DNA of 64,000 nucleotides from the NCBI GenBank assembly GCA_037042915.1, contig CM073204.1, positions 930,001 to 994,000 on the forward strand, given 5' to 3'. Both the position numbers and the translations under genes were made by a program. This DNA is from Auricularia sp. M13 (taxonomy: Eukaryota; Basidiomycota; Agaricomycetes; Auriculariales; Auriculariaceae). Under the pieces are notes generated by a model. It was not told the DNA's origin. It searched no databases and was given only the letters and a program-made list of their open reading frames with translations. Within the stretch, counting starts at the first letter, position 1. Each line of letters starts with the position of its first letter. Shown piece after piece: positions 54,867 to 64,000 of this stretch.

Positions 54867-57211
54867 ATGACGAATCCCTTCAAACCGCTCTTTTCACTCG
54901 TCGCCATCGCCGTATCGCGTTACGGGCGACTCTACGCCGCTCCTCCCGGCCGAGGCGGACCCGCTGCAAGCGAGATTCCAGTGCCGAGCAACTTGTCGGC
55001 CTTCGCTGTTGAGGACGCTCCACCGACGTTCCGACGCACCGACTGGCATGAGCTCGCGCCCGAGAGCGAAATGATGGCTTTCCCGGCTCCTTGGAGTGAC
55101 GCATTCGCGCCATTCGAGTACAGGCCGCTGTACACGGTGGTGTGGGTGACGGCCGACCGCAAAATCTACCTGGGAAGGAACTGTCACGCTCCAAGGATTC
55201 CTCCGCCACCGGTGCTGGATGGCCCAGCCGTTTGCCTCTGTCGCAGCGCGGTCTCAGGTGCTTTCGAGGAGCGCTACAACTCGTGCACGACGGCGGTGCA
55301 GTTCCATCCCGTGCAGTACACCGACCGCTCGTTCCACACCCCCTTCGTACCCGACGTCCTGTCCGGCGCGGGACCTTGCGCAGCCCGCAACGAGCCCGGG
55401 TTCCTGACGCAGTGGGATCCCAACTGGATCGAAGAAGGGGAGAACGACTTCTGGGTCTGGGATGCAGAGTTCAGAAATCAAGTCGAGTTCACGGAATCCA
55501 CGGACGACCTCGTAGCGCGCGCGTTGAACATGCGCCGTTTCAACATCAGCCCGACTCGGTTCTCCAGCCGCTCCGCGACGGAGATGCAGCGTCGCTGGGC
55601 GACATACGTTTTCCAGGTTCTCGAGAGGCGCGGACGGCTAACCGAACGACTCGTTGCACAAGGAGTCTGGCGCCAACTCCGAGACGAACAGCCCGAGCTC
55701 ATGGACACGCTGCGCCGCGAAGAATTCTTCGACGCGGGGCGCTCGGCGCCTGGTTCACGGACCCACTCGCGCGGAAGACCAAGCTCGAGGAGCTCATCCG
55801 ACTCGGCGTGCCCGTCTTCTATCCCTGGTCAACGGAGATAGAGGAGACTTGTCCTGCGCTGGCCATGCCCGTCGAGGCGTCAGTCTTCCTGTTCCAGCAT
55901 CGCAATCGCGCACGACCATCCGATAGGGGCGACCCGCCGCCGGAAACCGAGTCATCGCGCGGTTCCTCCCCTACCAACGACTCGAGCAGCTCCCGCAGCC
56001 CGACGCCTGAGGCCGCCCCGGTGCCCGACGTCGCACGGGAAGTGGAGCGCGACTCGCGTCCCTTGCTCGAGCGGATTTCTGAGCCGGGCGCGAGTGCCGC
56101 CCTCGACGAGAACATGTACGACGACTTCTACGATGAGCAGACGTGGAGCGCGTTTGCGGACACCCTCGACGAGATAGAGGGCGCCGGACAGGGCGCTATG
56201 AATCCAGCTCCGCCCGTCCATGAGGAGCAGGCTGCCGACAAGGTCGTAGGCGACGACGCCCGTCTCGCTGGGGCCGACGCTGGCTTCCCGCGTGAGGGTC
56301 AACACTACTTTTTCGTCCACAGCTCCCGTCTGAAGACCCGTCTCGGGGATGACTTGCAATTCGCCCCGTGCAAAAGGGTGGATCGGCAGATCCGGCACGT
56401 GCTGTCCGACGACGCGGATTTCCTCACCTCGCTCTGCCCGCCGAGGAGCCGCGTCTACGATGGCAACGACGACACCAGCATGGCGGAGGCGCCAAGCGGA
56501 GAAGTCGTTGCCAAGACGCCGGTTCTGCTCATCTACGACGACGGGCTAGTGCGGCGCTCGCTCACGTACGCTTTCTCTCTGGGCATCGTGAGCGACGTCA
56601 AGGAACTCGTCGAATTCCTCATCGAAAACGGCATGCGTTTCTCCACGGGGGTGGGAGTCACCGCGCCAGAGCCTATACGCGCGAGGGATGATCACTGCGT
56701 CCCCGACAGCTACTGGTACGACGAGTCGGCCCCGCTGGCTCAACAGTACGCCCAATGGTCGTCTTCAGTCTACAAGATCGCGGACCGGCAGCATGTCGCG
56801 CGCGCGGCCATCGCGCGAGGCGGCATACTCGCTCTAGCGCTGCGCGCTTTCTCTGAGCCGCAATTCCCTCTTCGTCCTACGGCGGCGGTGTTCGACTACG
56901 GCAGCCCGGCTCCCGCATACGTGGACGGACGCGTCTTGCACGACGACTGGCTGCCGGAAGCCGAGGAGGCACTGCTCTTGGGGTTCCCGTCGGTGCACGC
57001 GACTCGCAGCCTGCTCCCGCCAGTGCAGGTATTCAACCGATTCTTCGCGGGCGTGGTATCCCCGCACGTGGAAAGCTGGTTCAACAAGAGGCTGCTGGAG
57101 CTCAAGTGCGGTAGAGTTCCCGACACGGACAAGCGCGCCAAGGGCGCTATGAGCGGGAGTGATTGGAAGCGCGCTCTTCGCACGGCTGCGCGTTGTTGGT
57201 ACTCCTCATGA
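54867..57211 (+). CDS. Third ORF of chromovirus 2 in env position, function unknown (one frame break)
   Basis: Starts at ATG 54867, about 110 bases after pol. The first frame runs to about 55738. There a GGGG run appears one base short and the coding character continues in the frame ending at 57211, about 780 residues in all. The N-terminal half is rich in aromatic residues (RPLYTVVWVTADRKIYLG, WDPNWIEEGENDFWVWD). The middle (55900-56230) is Ser/Pro- then Asp/Glu-rich. The C-terminal ~330 residues look folded (YAFSLGIVSDVKELVEFL, PPVQVFNRFFAGVVSPHVESWF). I see no signal peptide, membrane anchor or glycoprotein signature, so it is not an evident envelope protein. I recognise no domain. The stop is immediately before the polypurine tract. 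Confidence 0.65.
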
Positions 57212-57233
57212 ACGACCCTCGGAGGGGGGGCTC

Positions 57234-57553
57234 TGTAAGGGGTACTTTGTGCTTAACTCCGAGCGCCGCTCATTAGGAATTGTTTTCGTCTATTTGGCAA
57301 TACACTCTCTTACCGACTTCGCATTTCACTCACGTTCAGGCGCGAAGCTTGAACCGTGAATCGTGAATCGCGAGACCGTACTCGCTCCTCCCTGTCCTCT
57401 ATACCGTCCTCGGGGGTCTGACTGGCAGACCCCTACTCCGACTTATCGGTACAGACCGCTCATACGGCACGTACACCTCTGACGGTTGCCCGCCGTGACG
57501 TCAGTTGGACTTTCCCGCTAAGAACCTCAACGAGTGATCCCGCACTCGTTACA
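57234..57553 (+). repeat. 3' LTR of chromovirus 2
   Basis: Identical to the 5' LTR; followed by the GCTTC duplication and the resumed pol of chromovirus 1. Confidence 0.93.
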
Positions 57554-59121
57554 GCTTCCCTTCGCGCGACGTATGCTGAAGAGACTTTCCTTCGCGCAGC
57601 CACGATCATGGACACTCAGTCCATTCGGGATGACATTCGCGCCTCGTACGACTCGGACGAACTCGCTCTCGACATTCGCTCGAAACTCAGCACCGATGAC
57701 GCGATCAACTGGTCGGCCTCGGACGATGGATTCTTGCTGTTCAAGGGCAGGATCTACGTACCGAACGCTCTCGATTGTCGCCTTCGTATCCTTCGAAAAC
57801 ACGATCACCCGCTCGCTGGCCATCCGGGTCAGAACAAGACACTCAAGATGGTCGCCCGCGAGTACTACTGGCCCGACCTGCGCGACTCGATTCGTACCTA
57901 CGTCCAGGCCTGCGTCACCTGTGGGCGCAGCAAACCTCGACGACACAAGCCGTACGGTCGACTTCAACCGCTCCGATTCCGCTTCGCAACTGGGACTCGA
58001 TCTCGATGGACTTCATCGAACAACTCCCTGAGTCCAACGGTTACACTGCGATCCTCGTCATTATTGATCGCCTCTCGAAGCAGGGTATCTTTGTCCCGAC
58101 CAAGGGCAAGATCACTTCCGAAGAACTCGCGCGTCTCTTCCTCATCCATGTCTTCGCCAAACATGGCGCTCCCTCGCACGTCTCTACCGACCGCGGCTCC
58201 GAATTTGTCTCCCGCTTCTTTCGCGCACTCGGCTCGCTCCTCAACATGACCATGCACTTCACCTCGGGTCACCACCCGGAGGCGAACGGTCAAGTCGAAC
58301 GCACGAACCAGACGCTCGAGCAGTACCTCCGTCTCTACTGCAACTACGAGCAGGACAACTGGTCCGAGCTACTCCCTCTCGCCGAGTTCACGTACAACAA
58401 CACCCCGAACGACTCGACTGGTGTCTCGCCTTTCTTCGCCAACAAGGGTTTTCATCCGAACATCTCCGTCTACCCCGAGCGCGACGTTGCCTCTGCTCGC
58501 GCCCGCGACTTCGCTGTCGACATCCACGAACTGCAGGACGTCCTGAAGGAGCAGATCGCTGCCGCTCAGAAACGTTACACTGCATCTGCGAATGCTCGAC
58601 GCACTCCCCCGCCTGACTTCAAGGTCGGCGACATGGCCTACGTCCTCTCGGAGCACATCAAGACGACGCAGCCCACTCGCAAACTCGCCGATCGCTACCT
58701 AGGCCCGTTCCCGATCGTCGATCAACCTAGCTCGCAATCGTTCACCCTCAGCCTACCCGACTACCTCACTCGCGTACACCCGGTCTTTCACGTCTCGCAA
58801 CTCGAACCCCACCCTCGAGAAGCGTTCCCCGGTCAACGTCAAGAACCTCCTCCGCCCGTCGTCGTCGACGGCGAGCAAGAGTACGAGCTCGAAGTACTCA
58901 GCGTACGCATCGACAATCGCCATCGTCACTCGCGCCTTCGTTTTCGCATTCGCTGGATCGGTCACATCGGCACTCCCGACGACCCCGAGACCACCAAGAT
59001 GGGCTCCGAAAATCTCGAACACGCGCAAGAAGCAGTTCAAGACTTCTATGCTGCCAATCCCAGCGCTCCCGGCAGTTATCAAGAGTTCCAGCAAATCCTC
59101 AAGAAATTCGAAAACATCTAA
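57554..59121 (+). pseudogene. Pol of chromovirus 1, second part: integrase and chromodomain
   Basis: Continues the interrupted frame directly (SLRATYAEE...). The integrase zinc region has LRKHDHPLAGHPGQNKT and CVTCGRSK. At a CC run near 57973 one base is missing and the frame moves to that of 57775-59121. The DDE core follows: Asp in SMDFIEQLP, Asp in VSTDRGSEF, Glu in ANGQVERTNQT. Further on come the GPFPIVDQP-type C-terminal domain and the HPVFHVSQLEPHP motif. A chromodomain-like segment (YELEVLSVRIDNR, FRIRWIGHI) lies at about 58880-59090. The ATG at 57608 is internal, not a true start. Inactive because of the nested insertion and two frame breaks. Confidence 0.85.
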
Positions 59122-59242
59122 GCACTCGCTTCTCACCCGCTATCTCTTCGCTCACTCGCCTTTCACCCGTTTCCAAGAAACAGTCATTTATTACATTTTT
59201 TGGGCGACTTTGGTCGCACCTGCTACTACTCTATCCTATCGC

Positions 59243-61158
59243 CTACTCGTCCGCGTCCTCGGTCGCTTCCTCGACCGCTTCCTCGTCCTCCTCCTCGGTC
59301 TCCTCCTCGACCTCCTCCTCGGCCTCCTCTTCCTCCTCGCTCGTGAACGGATCGTCGATCGACTCGTCGATCGACTGGCCGAACTGCTGCGCTTGCCACT
59401 GCAGCATCCGGTACAACATCCGCTCGATGTTGTGCACGGAGTTGTTCGTCCACAGGGCGTGGTTCTCCACGACCCTGCGGTGCTCGGCCGTCTTCGCGCG
59501 GTCCTTGGCCGCCCTCGTCCCCAGCGTCGTCCCCTCGACGATGCGCACCTTCTTGGGGCGCTCAGGCGACGCACTCGGCGACGCCGCCCTCTTCTCGCCG
59601 CGCGGCACGAACGGCTTGCCCGAGTGCGTACACTTGCCCCGGGTCTGATGACACGCGGTGCATGTGTTCGACCGGTGCTGCTGAACGCACTGGCCGCCGT
59701 GCTTGGCGCAAGCCTCGCACTGCTCGTTGTCAGCCCCGGCGAGCAAAACACGAACAATCGAAAACTCACCTGGCTCGGGAACCGCGTCCCGTACGGCACC
59801 TCCGGCCACCTGTCCGTGAACTTGCCGCCTGCGCGCGGCTTGGGCTTGGGCTTGGGCTTCGCGGCCGGCGCCACCGGGCTCGCGATCTCCTCGACCTCGT
59901 CGTCGTCCTCGAGCGTCTCGCCCGCCCCGAGCGACGGCGAGCGAGCGACCGCGACCGGCGCGGGTTTCGGCGCGACCTTGCGCGGCACCTAGGGTTCTGT
60001 GTACAATGCCACGTTTTAAACACGGGTTAAAAAACAGTGTTTAAAACATTGTTTTAAAACAGACGTCCGAAAATTGGCTGTTTAAAAACAAAATACAGTT
60101 CAGTTGCAGGACCTCTGAGACATGTGTTGGAGGCACAGATTTTGTCTTTGTGCCATTTCCCGCTATATCCTAGCAGCCTCCATTGCTGGTAGCATATGAG
60201 TTAGCTGCATCTCGCATCTCACACAGGTGATCAGTGAAAGATTCTTTCAACTGCAGGAGCTGTCTCAGTGCTGTAAGTAACTAATTAGCAAGATCTCACA
60301 AGAGAACAGCATTCTTCCAGTGCCCAGACCTGAGAGTGTTGTTAAACATCTAGTATAGAAAGTGGCTCATTCTGACCTATATTCTCACAGGTAGAAGTTT
60401 ACAACATTACATCGAGCATTAAAGTTTCAAGTACCATGCATTGCCAATCATACCGGCAGGTATCTGTGATATCCTAGGGTATGAGGAGGTATGCCTGGGC
60501 AAATTTGACTGGAAGGTTGCTTTTTCTAAGCTTGTCTCGATGTTTCTAATGCATTACATAAGCTGTGTTTTAAACACTGTTTTAAACACCTGTTAAATAA
60601 CGGGTTGGTTAAAAAACATGTTGAGAATAGCTCGGGCATTTTACACAGAACCCTAGCGGCACCTGAGCCGTCTTCGCGACATCGACCTAAAAACAAAAAG
60701 CGCACCTTAGCCAGATCGCGCAGTCGAGGTAACTCGACCCATACCTCCATGGCCTTCCGCCTCTTCGGCGGCGACTCGGTCTCCCTCGCGTCCTTCGCCG
60801 GCGCCTTCGTGCTCATGGTCGACGCTTTCGCCGGCGACGCCTGGCTCTTCGTCGCCTTGGTACCCGCGTCCGTCGCGACCTTGGCCACGCGCTCGGCCAG
60901 CATCCCGAAGCGTCGCTGCGCCGCCAGGCGCAGCTCGGCCTTCGCCTGGCGCCTGCGAGCGCTGAACGCCTCGATCGCGTCGAGGTCCTCCTCGTCGACG
61001 GCCTCTTGCTGCAGGCCGCCGAGCGTCCGTTTCGCGTCCTCGTGCGCCGCGATCAGCGCCTCCATCGTCGGGTCGTCCTCGAGCAACCTCATGACGGCGC
61101 CGACGGTCTTGCGGTCGTACGCGGCGGCGACGTCCTCGAGCGATTCGTATCGCGGCAT
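59243..61158 (-). CDS. Antisense three-exon gene with Zn2Cys6-type cysteine cluster, carried by chromovirus 1 (interrupted by a MITE)
   Basis: Exon 1 61158-60706 (151 codons), 43-bp intron, exon 2 starting at GTGCCGC (60662, interrupted at 60655 by the MITE and resuming at 59988) to 59770, 50-bp intron, exon 3 59719-59243. Without the MITE all phases are 0 and the product has about 382 residues. Exon 1 is helical and basic (MPRYESLEDVAAAYDRK, then RRRQAKAELRLAAQRRFGML). Exon 3 opens with a CX2CX6CX8CX2CX6C cluster (CEACAKHGGQC, CTACHQTRGKC), the spacing of fungal Zn2Cys6 DNA-binding domains, though here it is central rather than N-terminal. The C-terminus is almost pure Glu/Asp. It may be a regulator encoded by the element, or a captured host gene. 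It lies between integrase and the 3' LTR, opposite to gag-pol. Confidence 0.65.
59990..60655. mobile_element. hAT-like MITE (non-autonomous DNA transposon)
   Basis: 666 bp bounded by near-perfect 21-bp terminal inverted repeats (TAGGGTTCTGTGTA, one mismatch, then AATGCC) and an exact 8-bp target-site duplication GCGGCACC (59982-59989 and 60656-60663). An 8-bp duplication and TAGGG-type ends fit the hAT superfamily. The interior is AT-rich, with many TTTAAAAC/GTTTTAAA words near both ends and no open frame. It stands out sharply from the GC-rich surroundings. Confidence 0.88.
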
Positions 61159-61355
61159 GGTGGGCGGCGGGCAGAAGACAAGAGTGGTTCGACGATTCAA
61201 CTCCCGACCCAACCACTTTTAATCTGCGTCCGACCCGTTCCGACCCGACCCGATCTTTTGGCCCCATTCGGACTCGAGTGCGTGCTATCTCATTTTTTGT
61301 ATTCACCTTGCGTTGCTGCAGTCCTTCGTGGGCTCAGGACGTAAAGGGGGGATAC

Positions 61356-62081
61356 TGTTACGCCCGTGCCCCGGTCTGCGGACCCCACGTGCTCTCGGCA
61401 TCACTCGGCGTCATTCTACGTCACTCGGCCAACTCGGTCAACTCGGTCAAGCTCCCGAATACCCGGCTTATCTCCCCTCGTGTTCATATGCTCGGGATAT
61501 GTTCTCCTCATCGTCCTCTACCTCTAGACCTCTCCCTCACTTCTCTAGCTTCTCTCCTTACTCGCATACATCCACCTAACTCGCCTTGTCCCTACTGTAT
61601 CGATAGTGTTCATATCCGGTTCGCTCCACTCGTCTTAGTCATTCGCCTCTCGTCATTCGTCCGATCCCCCGATACCTTACCCACTCGCTCTTACTCATCC
61701 TATCGGCCGATGACGACGATCTCTATTGATCTGAGGCCCCCTCTCCTTCGTCTCTAGGATACACTCCGAGTACATCGGATCACCTCCCCAGGTATAAAAG
61801 ACCCTCGACTTTGTATCTAGCTCCCCAGTTACGAAATCGACATAGTCGTGCCCTTCGCACACTCTATCTCCCTCTCTCTCGACTTCGCCTCTGGGTTCTT
61901 CCCTCGCCCGACTTACTCGTCTGAGTCCTCTGTTGCTCGTGGTCCCTTCGGTCGTGCTACTCGACGTAGCCGGTGTGCTCAATAACGCACCGAAGGCTCT
62001 AGTTGTTCGTTCGAGTGTTCTCTGCGCCCGGACGTTCAACTATCCTTGCAACCAAACCCCCAAGGCACAGCAGGCTTAACA
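61356..62081 (+). repeat. 3' LTR of chromovirus 1
   Basis: 726 bp, about five substitutions from the 5' LTR by eye; TATAAAA at 61793-61799; followed by the CCCAT duplication. Confidence 0.93.
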
Positions 62082-62086
62082 CCCAT

Positions 62087-63156
62087 AGCTCAGCCTTCGA
62101 GTATAGAGGCCGTGGTAATATATAGTACTCAATACCTTCTCACAATTACCATTGTTTTCTGTGAAGTATATAAAGGTTTTACACCTCTGCTTCAGTCGCA
62201 ATGCCACTGCCTATATTAACCACAGACTACTGCACCAGCACTGATCAGCTTGGGCTAGCATGTTAGTAACATTCCCGAGCTACATCCTAGTATATTTTCC
62301 ACCCAATCCCCAAGTTTGAAGCCGTGAGGAGAATTAGACGGGTTGGAATGCATGTTTCCGAGAGTTTGCTCACTCTTACTCTTGACCACCATGGTGCTCT
62401 ACTCCAGATGTCAGGTCTACTCGCTTCGCCATGATCTTTCGTATTCTGTTACATACTCTAATGGAGGCCTTGATTACGCCCTGTTATTGGCGCTGGCGCA
62501 CTCGGTTGTCCAGGAAGGTGACTGAAGGTTTCTGGAAGGTCCGTCGTCTCACTCACGACAATGTGCTCAATATTTACGTGTGGCCACTGGTTCAATTACC
62601 TAAAATAGGTTACATACCTCTGGTACACATAATTGATGTGGTATGCGGCGCATACGAGTGGCTCAAGGCTCTTGATGCATGCCGTGGTGTTCAGGCAGTG
62701 ATTCAGAAGCTCTTACCCGGCGTATGAGTGTCGAAGGCAAGTACTTTCCGTCAAATTTGTTTGCTAATGGTGCATTACATGGTATATAGTGTACACGCAA
62801 ACTGTGGAGCCTCACCGTCAGGTATAGGCCGTGCAATGGACGACGCGGCCCGGCCGGTTGGAACTGCACGACATGACTTTGCTCGCCGTGACACCAATTC
62901 TGGCCCGTTTTGCGAGATTATTGCAGCATTCGCCGCGCATTGAATAGAGCTACCTGACGATACCCACTGCGTACAGCTGTGATGTTTGTGCGTATTAAAG
63001 TACCTCCTGATATGATATGATACTGACTTTGCTCATAGCTCAATCAATTCCTACCCGTTTCACACAATCTTTGCAGCGTTAGATGCGCGTCATTAATGGC
63101 TATTCGACGGTATAGAACCTGATGGATATTGCGGTGCGCCTGTGCCCCGCTCCTCA
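62087..63156. other. Flank between chromovirus 1 and the inverted dispersed element
   Basis: AT-rich, only short frames. A TATATAA box at 62166-62172 has no recognisable gene behind it. Near 63070-63100 it holds a further degenerate GCGCATCTAACG-type unit (reverse strand, about 63077-63088), so the tandem region of the dispersed element may extend further left than the part shared with the other copy. Confidence 0.4.
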
Positions 63157-64000
63157 TCGCTCGGAACATCATACCGACTTCGGCCATATCTCCAGCAGTA
63201 CTTGTCCGTTTCTCGATATCCTTGGGGCGTTAGATGCGCCTTTAAATTCTGCACTAGATTCCGTTCTATAAGCGCGGTAGCGAGGTGCGCATGTCTCTGA
63301 CTGCCGGCCGCTCCGAACCTCCTACTAACGTTGACCACAGCCGATGCAGTTCTTGCCCGTTCCTCGAGATTCGTAGATCGTTAGATGCGCGTTCGATAGG
63401 GCTATCAGAAGGTACCCAGTACCCGTAGTTTAAAAACGATTGCGTGTTCGGGCACCCGCTTCTCTGAACTGAACAATTATGCCACGTACATAATCACCCC
63501 AAAATGCTTCACCATTGCATAGAGCTCGAAAATGCGAGCTGAATGACATATATTTTCGTATCTACATTTGCAGGGGATGGACAGGTTCATGCTCATCGGC
63601 ATTGGCGGCGGCGGCGGCGGTGGCAACAGCTGTTGGCGGCGGCATCTGTCAAGCACGGTGATAATGCATGCAATAGGCCGACATGCTGGCACTACTGACA
63701 TATGATTTTTTTTTTTCGGAACGGAACGGTTTTGGCAACGACGAGTGCGTCGGCGACGGCGGCGGCGGGCGGCGGGGGGCGGTAGCAGCGCCAAACAGTC
63801 TGCGGATCGCCGGCGGTGATGTGCCGGGTGTTTGACACGGCGCCGGCCGCGGATACAGCGGCCTCGACCTCCGACGGTCAGGCATCTTAACCACTACCCC
63901 AAGGACTTGTATGAGCCAGCTGGATTTAAAGAGGAAATCCAGCTGGCACTGGCAATAGCGACAAAAGCCTCTATGCATAAGCAGGATCTCACTCAGATCC
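63157..64000 (-). repeat. Dispersed hairpin/tRNA-like element, right copy, cut by the window edge
   Basis: Reverse complement of 39777-40619 with few differences, including the tRNA-like stretch, the A-rich run (T10 on the + strand near 63710), the CCAGCTGGATTT hairpin and the GCGCATCTAACG units. It stops at the window end inside the first hairpin. The flanks of the two copies differ beyond 63157, which marks one true end or a variable tail. Confidence 0.6.

Larger units (their letters stand above)
45889..57553 (+). mobile_element. Ty3/Gypsy chromovirus 2, nested in pol of chromovirus 1
   Basis: Two identical 320-bp LTRs (45889-46208 and 57234-57553; TGTAAGGGGTAC...CGTTACA) with a GCTTC duplication at 45884-45888 and 57554-57558. 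The 11.0-kb interior codes for Gag, protease, RT, RNase H, integrase, chromodomain and a large third ORF. A polypurine tract (GGAGGGGGGG, about 57220-57230) precedes the 3' LTR. Same orientation as the host element. Identical LTRs make it the youngest large insertion here, yet its frames contain several single-base breaks. Confidence 0.93.
41099..62081 (+). mobile_element. Ty3/Gypsy chromovirus 1, split by a second element and a MITE
   Basis: Two 726-bp LTRs (41099-41824 and 61356-62081; about five differences by eye) and a CCCAT duplication at 41094-41098 and 62082-62086 define a 20,983-bp structure. Inside are gag, a pol of protease, RT, RNase H, integrase and chromodomain, and an antisense spliced gene before the 3' LTR. 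Pol is interrupted at 45888/57554 by chromovirus 2. Without the insertions the element is about 8.6 kb. A polypurine tract AAAGGGGGGA (about 61344-61352) precedes the 3' LTR. LTR similarity of about 99.3 percent means a recent insertion. Confidence 0.93.

Noticed and set aside
54867-57211. Calling the third ORF of chromovirus 2 an envelope gene
   Set aside because: Position alone suggested it; there is no signal peptide, furin-like site, membrane anchor or glycosylation-rich ectodomain.
57608-58249. Independent gene beginning at ATG 57608
   Set aside because: It is the direct continuation of the interrupted pol frame of chromovirus 1 after the GCTTC duplication.
1-64000. tRNA, rRNA or CRISPR arrays
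   Set aside because: No complete cloverleaf-capable tRNA, no rRNA-like sequence and no regularly spaced repeats were seen; the tRNA-like stretches at 39.9 and 63.9 kb are degenerate and part of a repeat.

Overview
The window looks like a chromosomal segment of an agaricomycete (mushroom-forming basidiomycete) fungus. Host genes carry many short introns, mostly 48-66 bp. Typical families are present: a DUF6535 membrane protein, F-box/LRR-like genes in several copies, an AA9 lytic polysaccharide monooxygenase and a secreted GH2 enzyme with CBM42 modules. About half of the window is transposable elements, mostly Ty3/Gypsy chromoviruses. The two plant-cell-wall enzymes suggest a wood or litter decayer (inference). 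All family names are by reading motifs; no search was run.

Layout. 0-1.9 kb: remnant of an LTR retroelement (retropepsin-like domain, LTR-like promoter). 4.1-7.0 kb: secreted GH2 with two C-terminal AbfB/CBM42 modules (+). 7.3-9.7 kb: intact 9-exon F-box gene A (-). 11.0-12.5 kb: 10-exon ADP/ATP carrier AAC copy 1 (+). 12.9-16.6 kb: F-box copy B (-), broken by insertions. 17.6-20.5 kb: two-finger C2H2 regulator (-). 22.0-24.4 kb: F-box copy C (+), one frameshift. 25.0-26.2 kb: FAD monooxygenase (-). 27.1-28.6 kb: AAC copy 2 (-). 30.5-31.3 kb: AA9 LPMO (-). 32.0-33.4 kb: LRR-like hypothetical (-). 34.1-36.6 kb: DUF6535 protein (+). AAC1/F-box B and F-box C/AAC2 form mirror-image arms around the C2H2 gene, so 10-30 kb appears to be an old inverted duplication.

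From 37 kb the window is mobile DNA. A 1.6-kb gag-only LTR element (TR-GAG type) has identical LTRs. Next come a truncated Copia gag and a roughly 0.85-kb dispersed element with hairpins and a tRNA-like head, which recurs inverted at the right edge. Then a 21-kb nested structure follows: chromovirus 1 (41099-62081, TSD CCCAT) is split inside pol by chromovirus 2 (45889-57553, TSD GCTTC, identical LTRs). Its 3' part also carries a hAT-like MITE (59990-60655, 8-bp TSD). Removing the insertions leaves chromovirus 1 at about 8.6 kb.

Most unusual: (1) chromovirus 1 carries, antisense between integrase and 3' LTR, a three-exon gene for a protein with a perfectly spaced Zn2Cys6-type cysteine cluster and an acidic tail; the MITE sits exactly in its second exon. 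(2) Chromovirus 2 carries a large third ORF of unknown function after pol, in the env position. (3) Single-base frame changes, several next to G/C runs, recur in otherwise young elements and two host genes; this is either decay or assembly error and affects how intact these elements really are.
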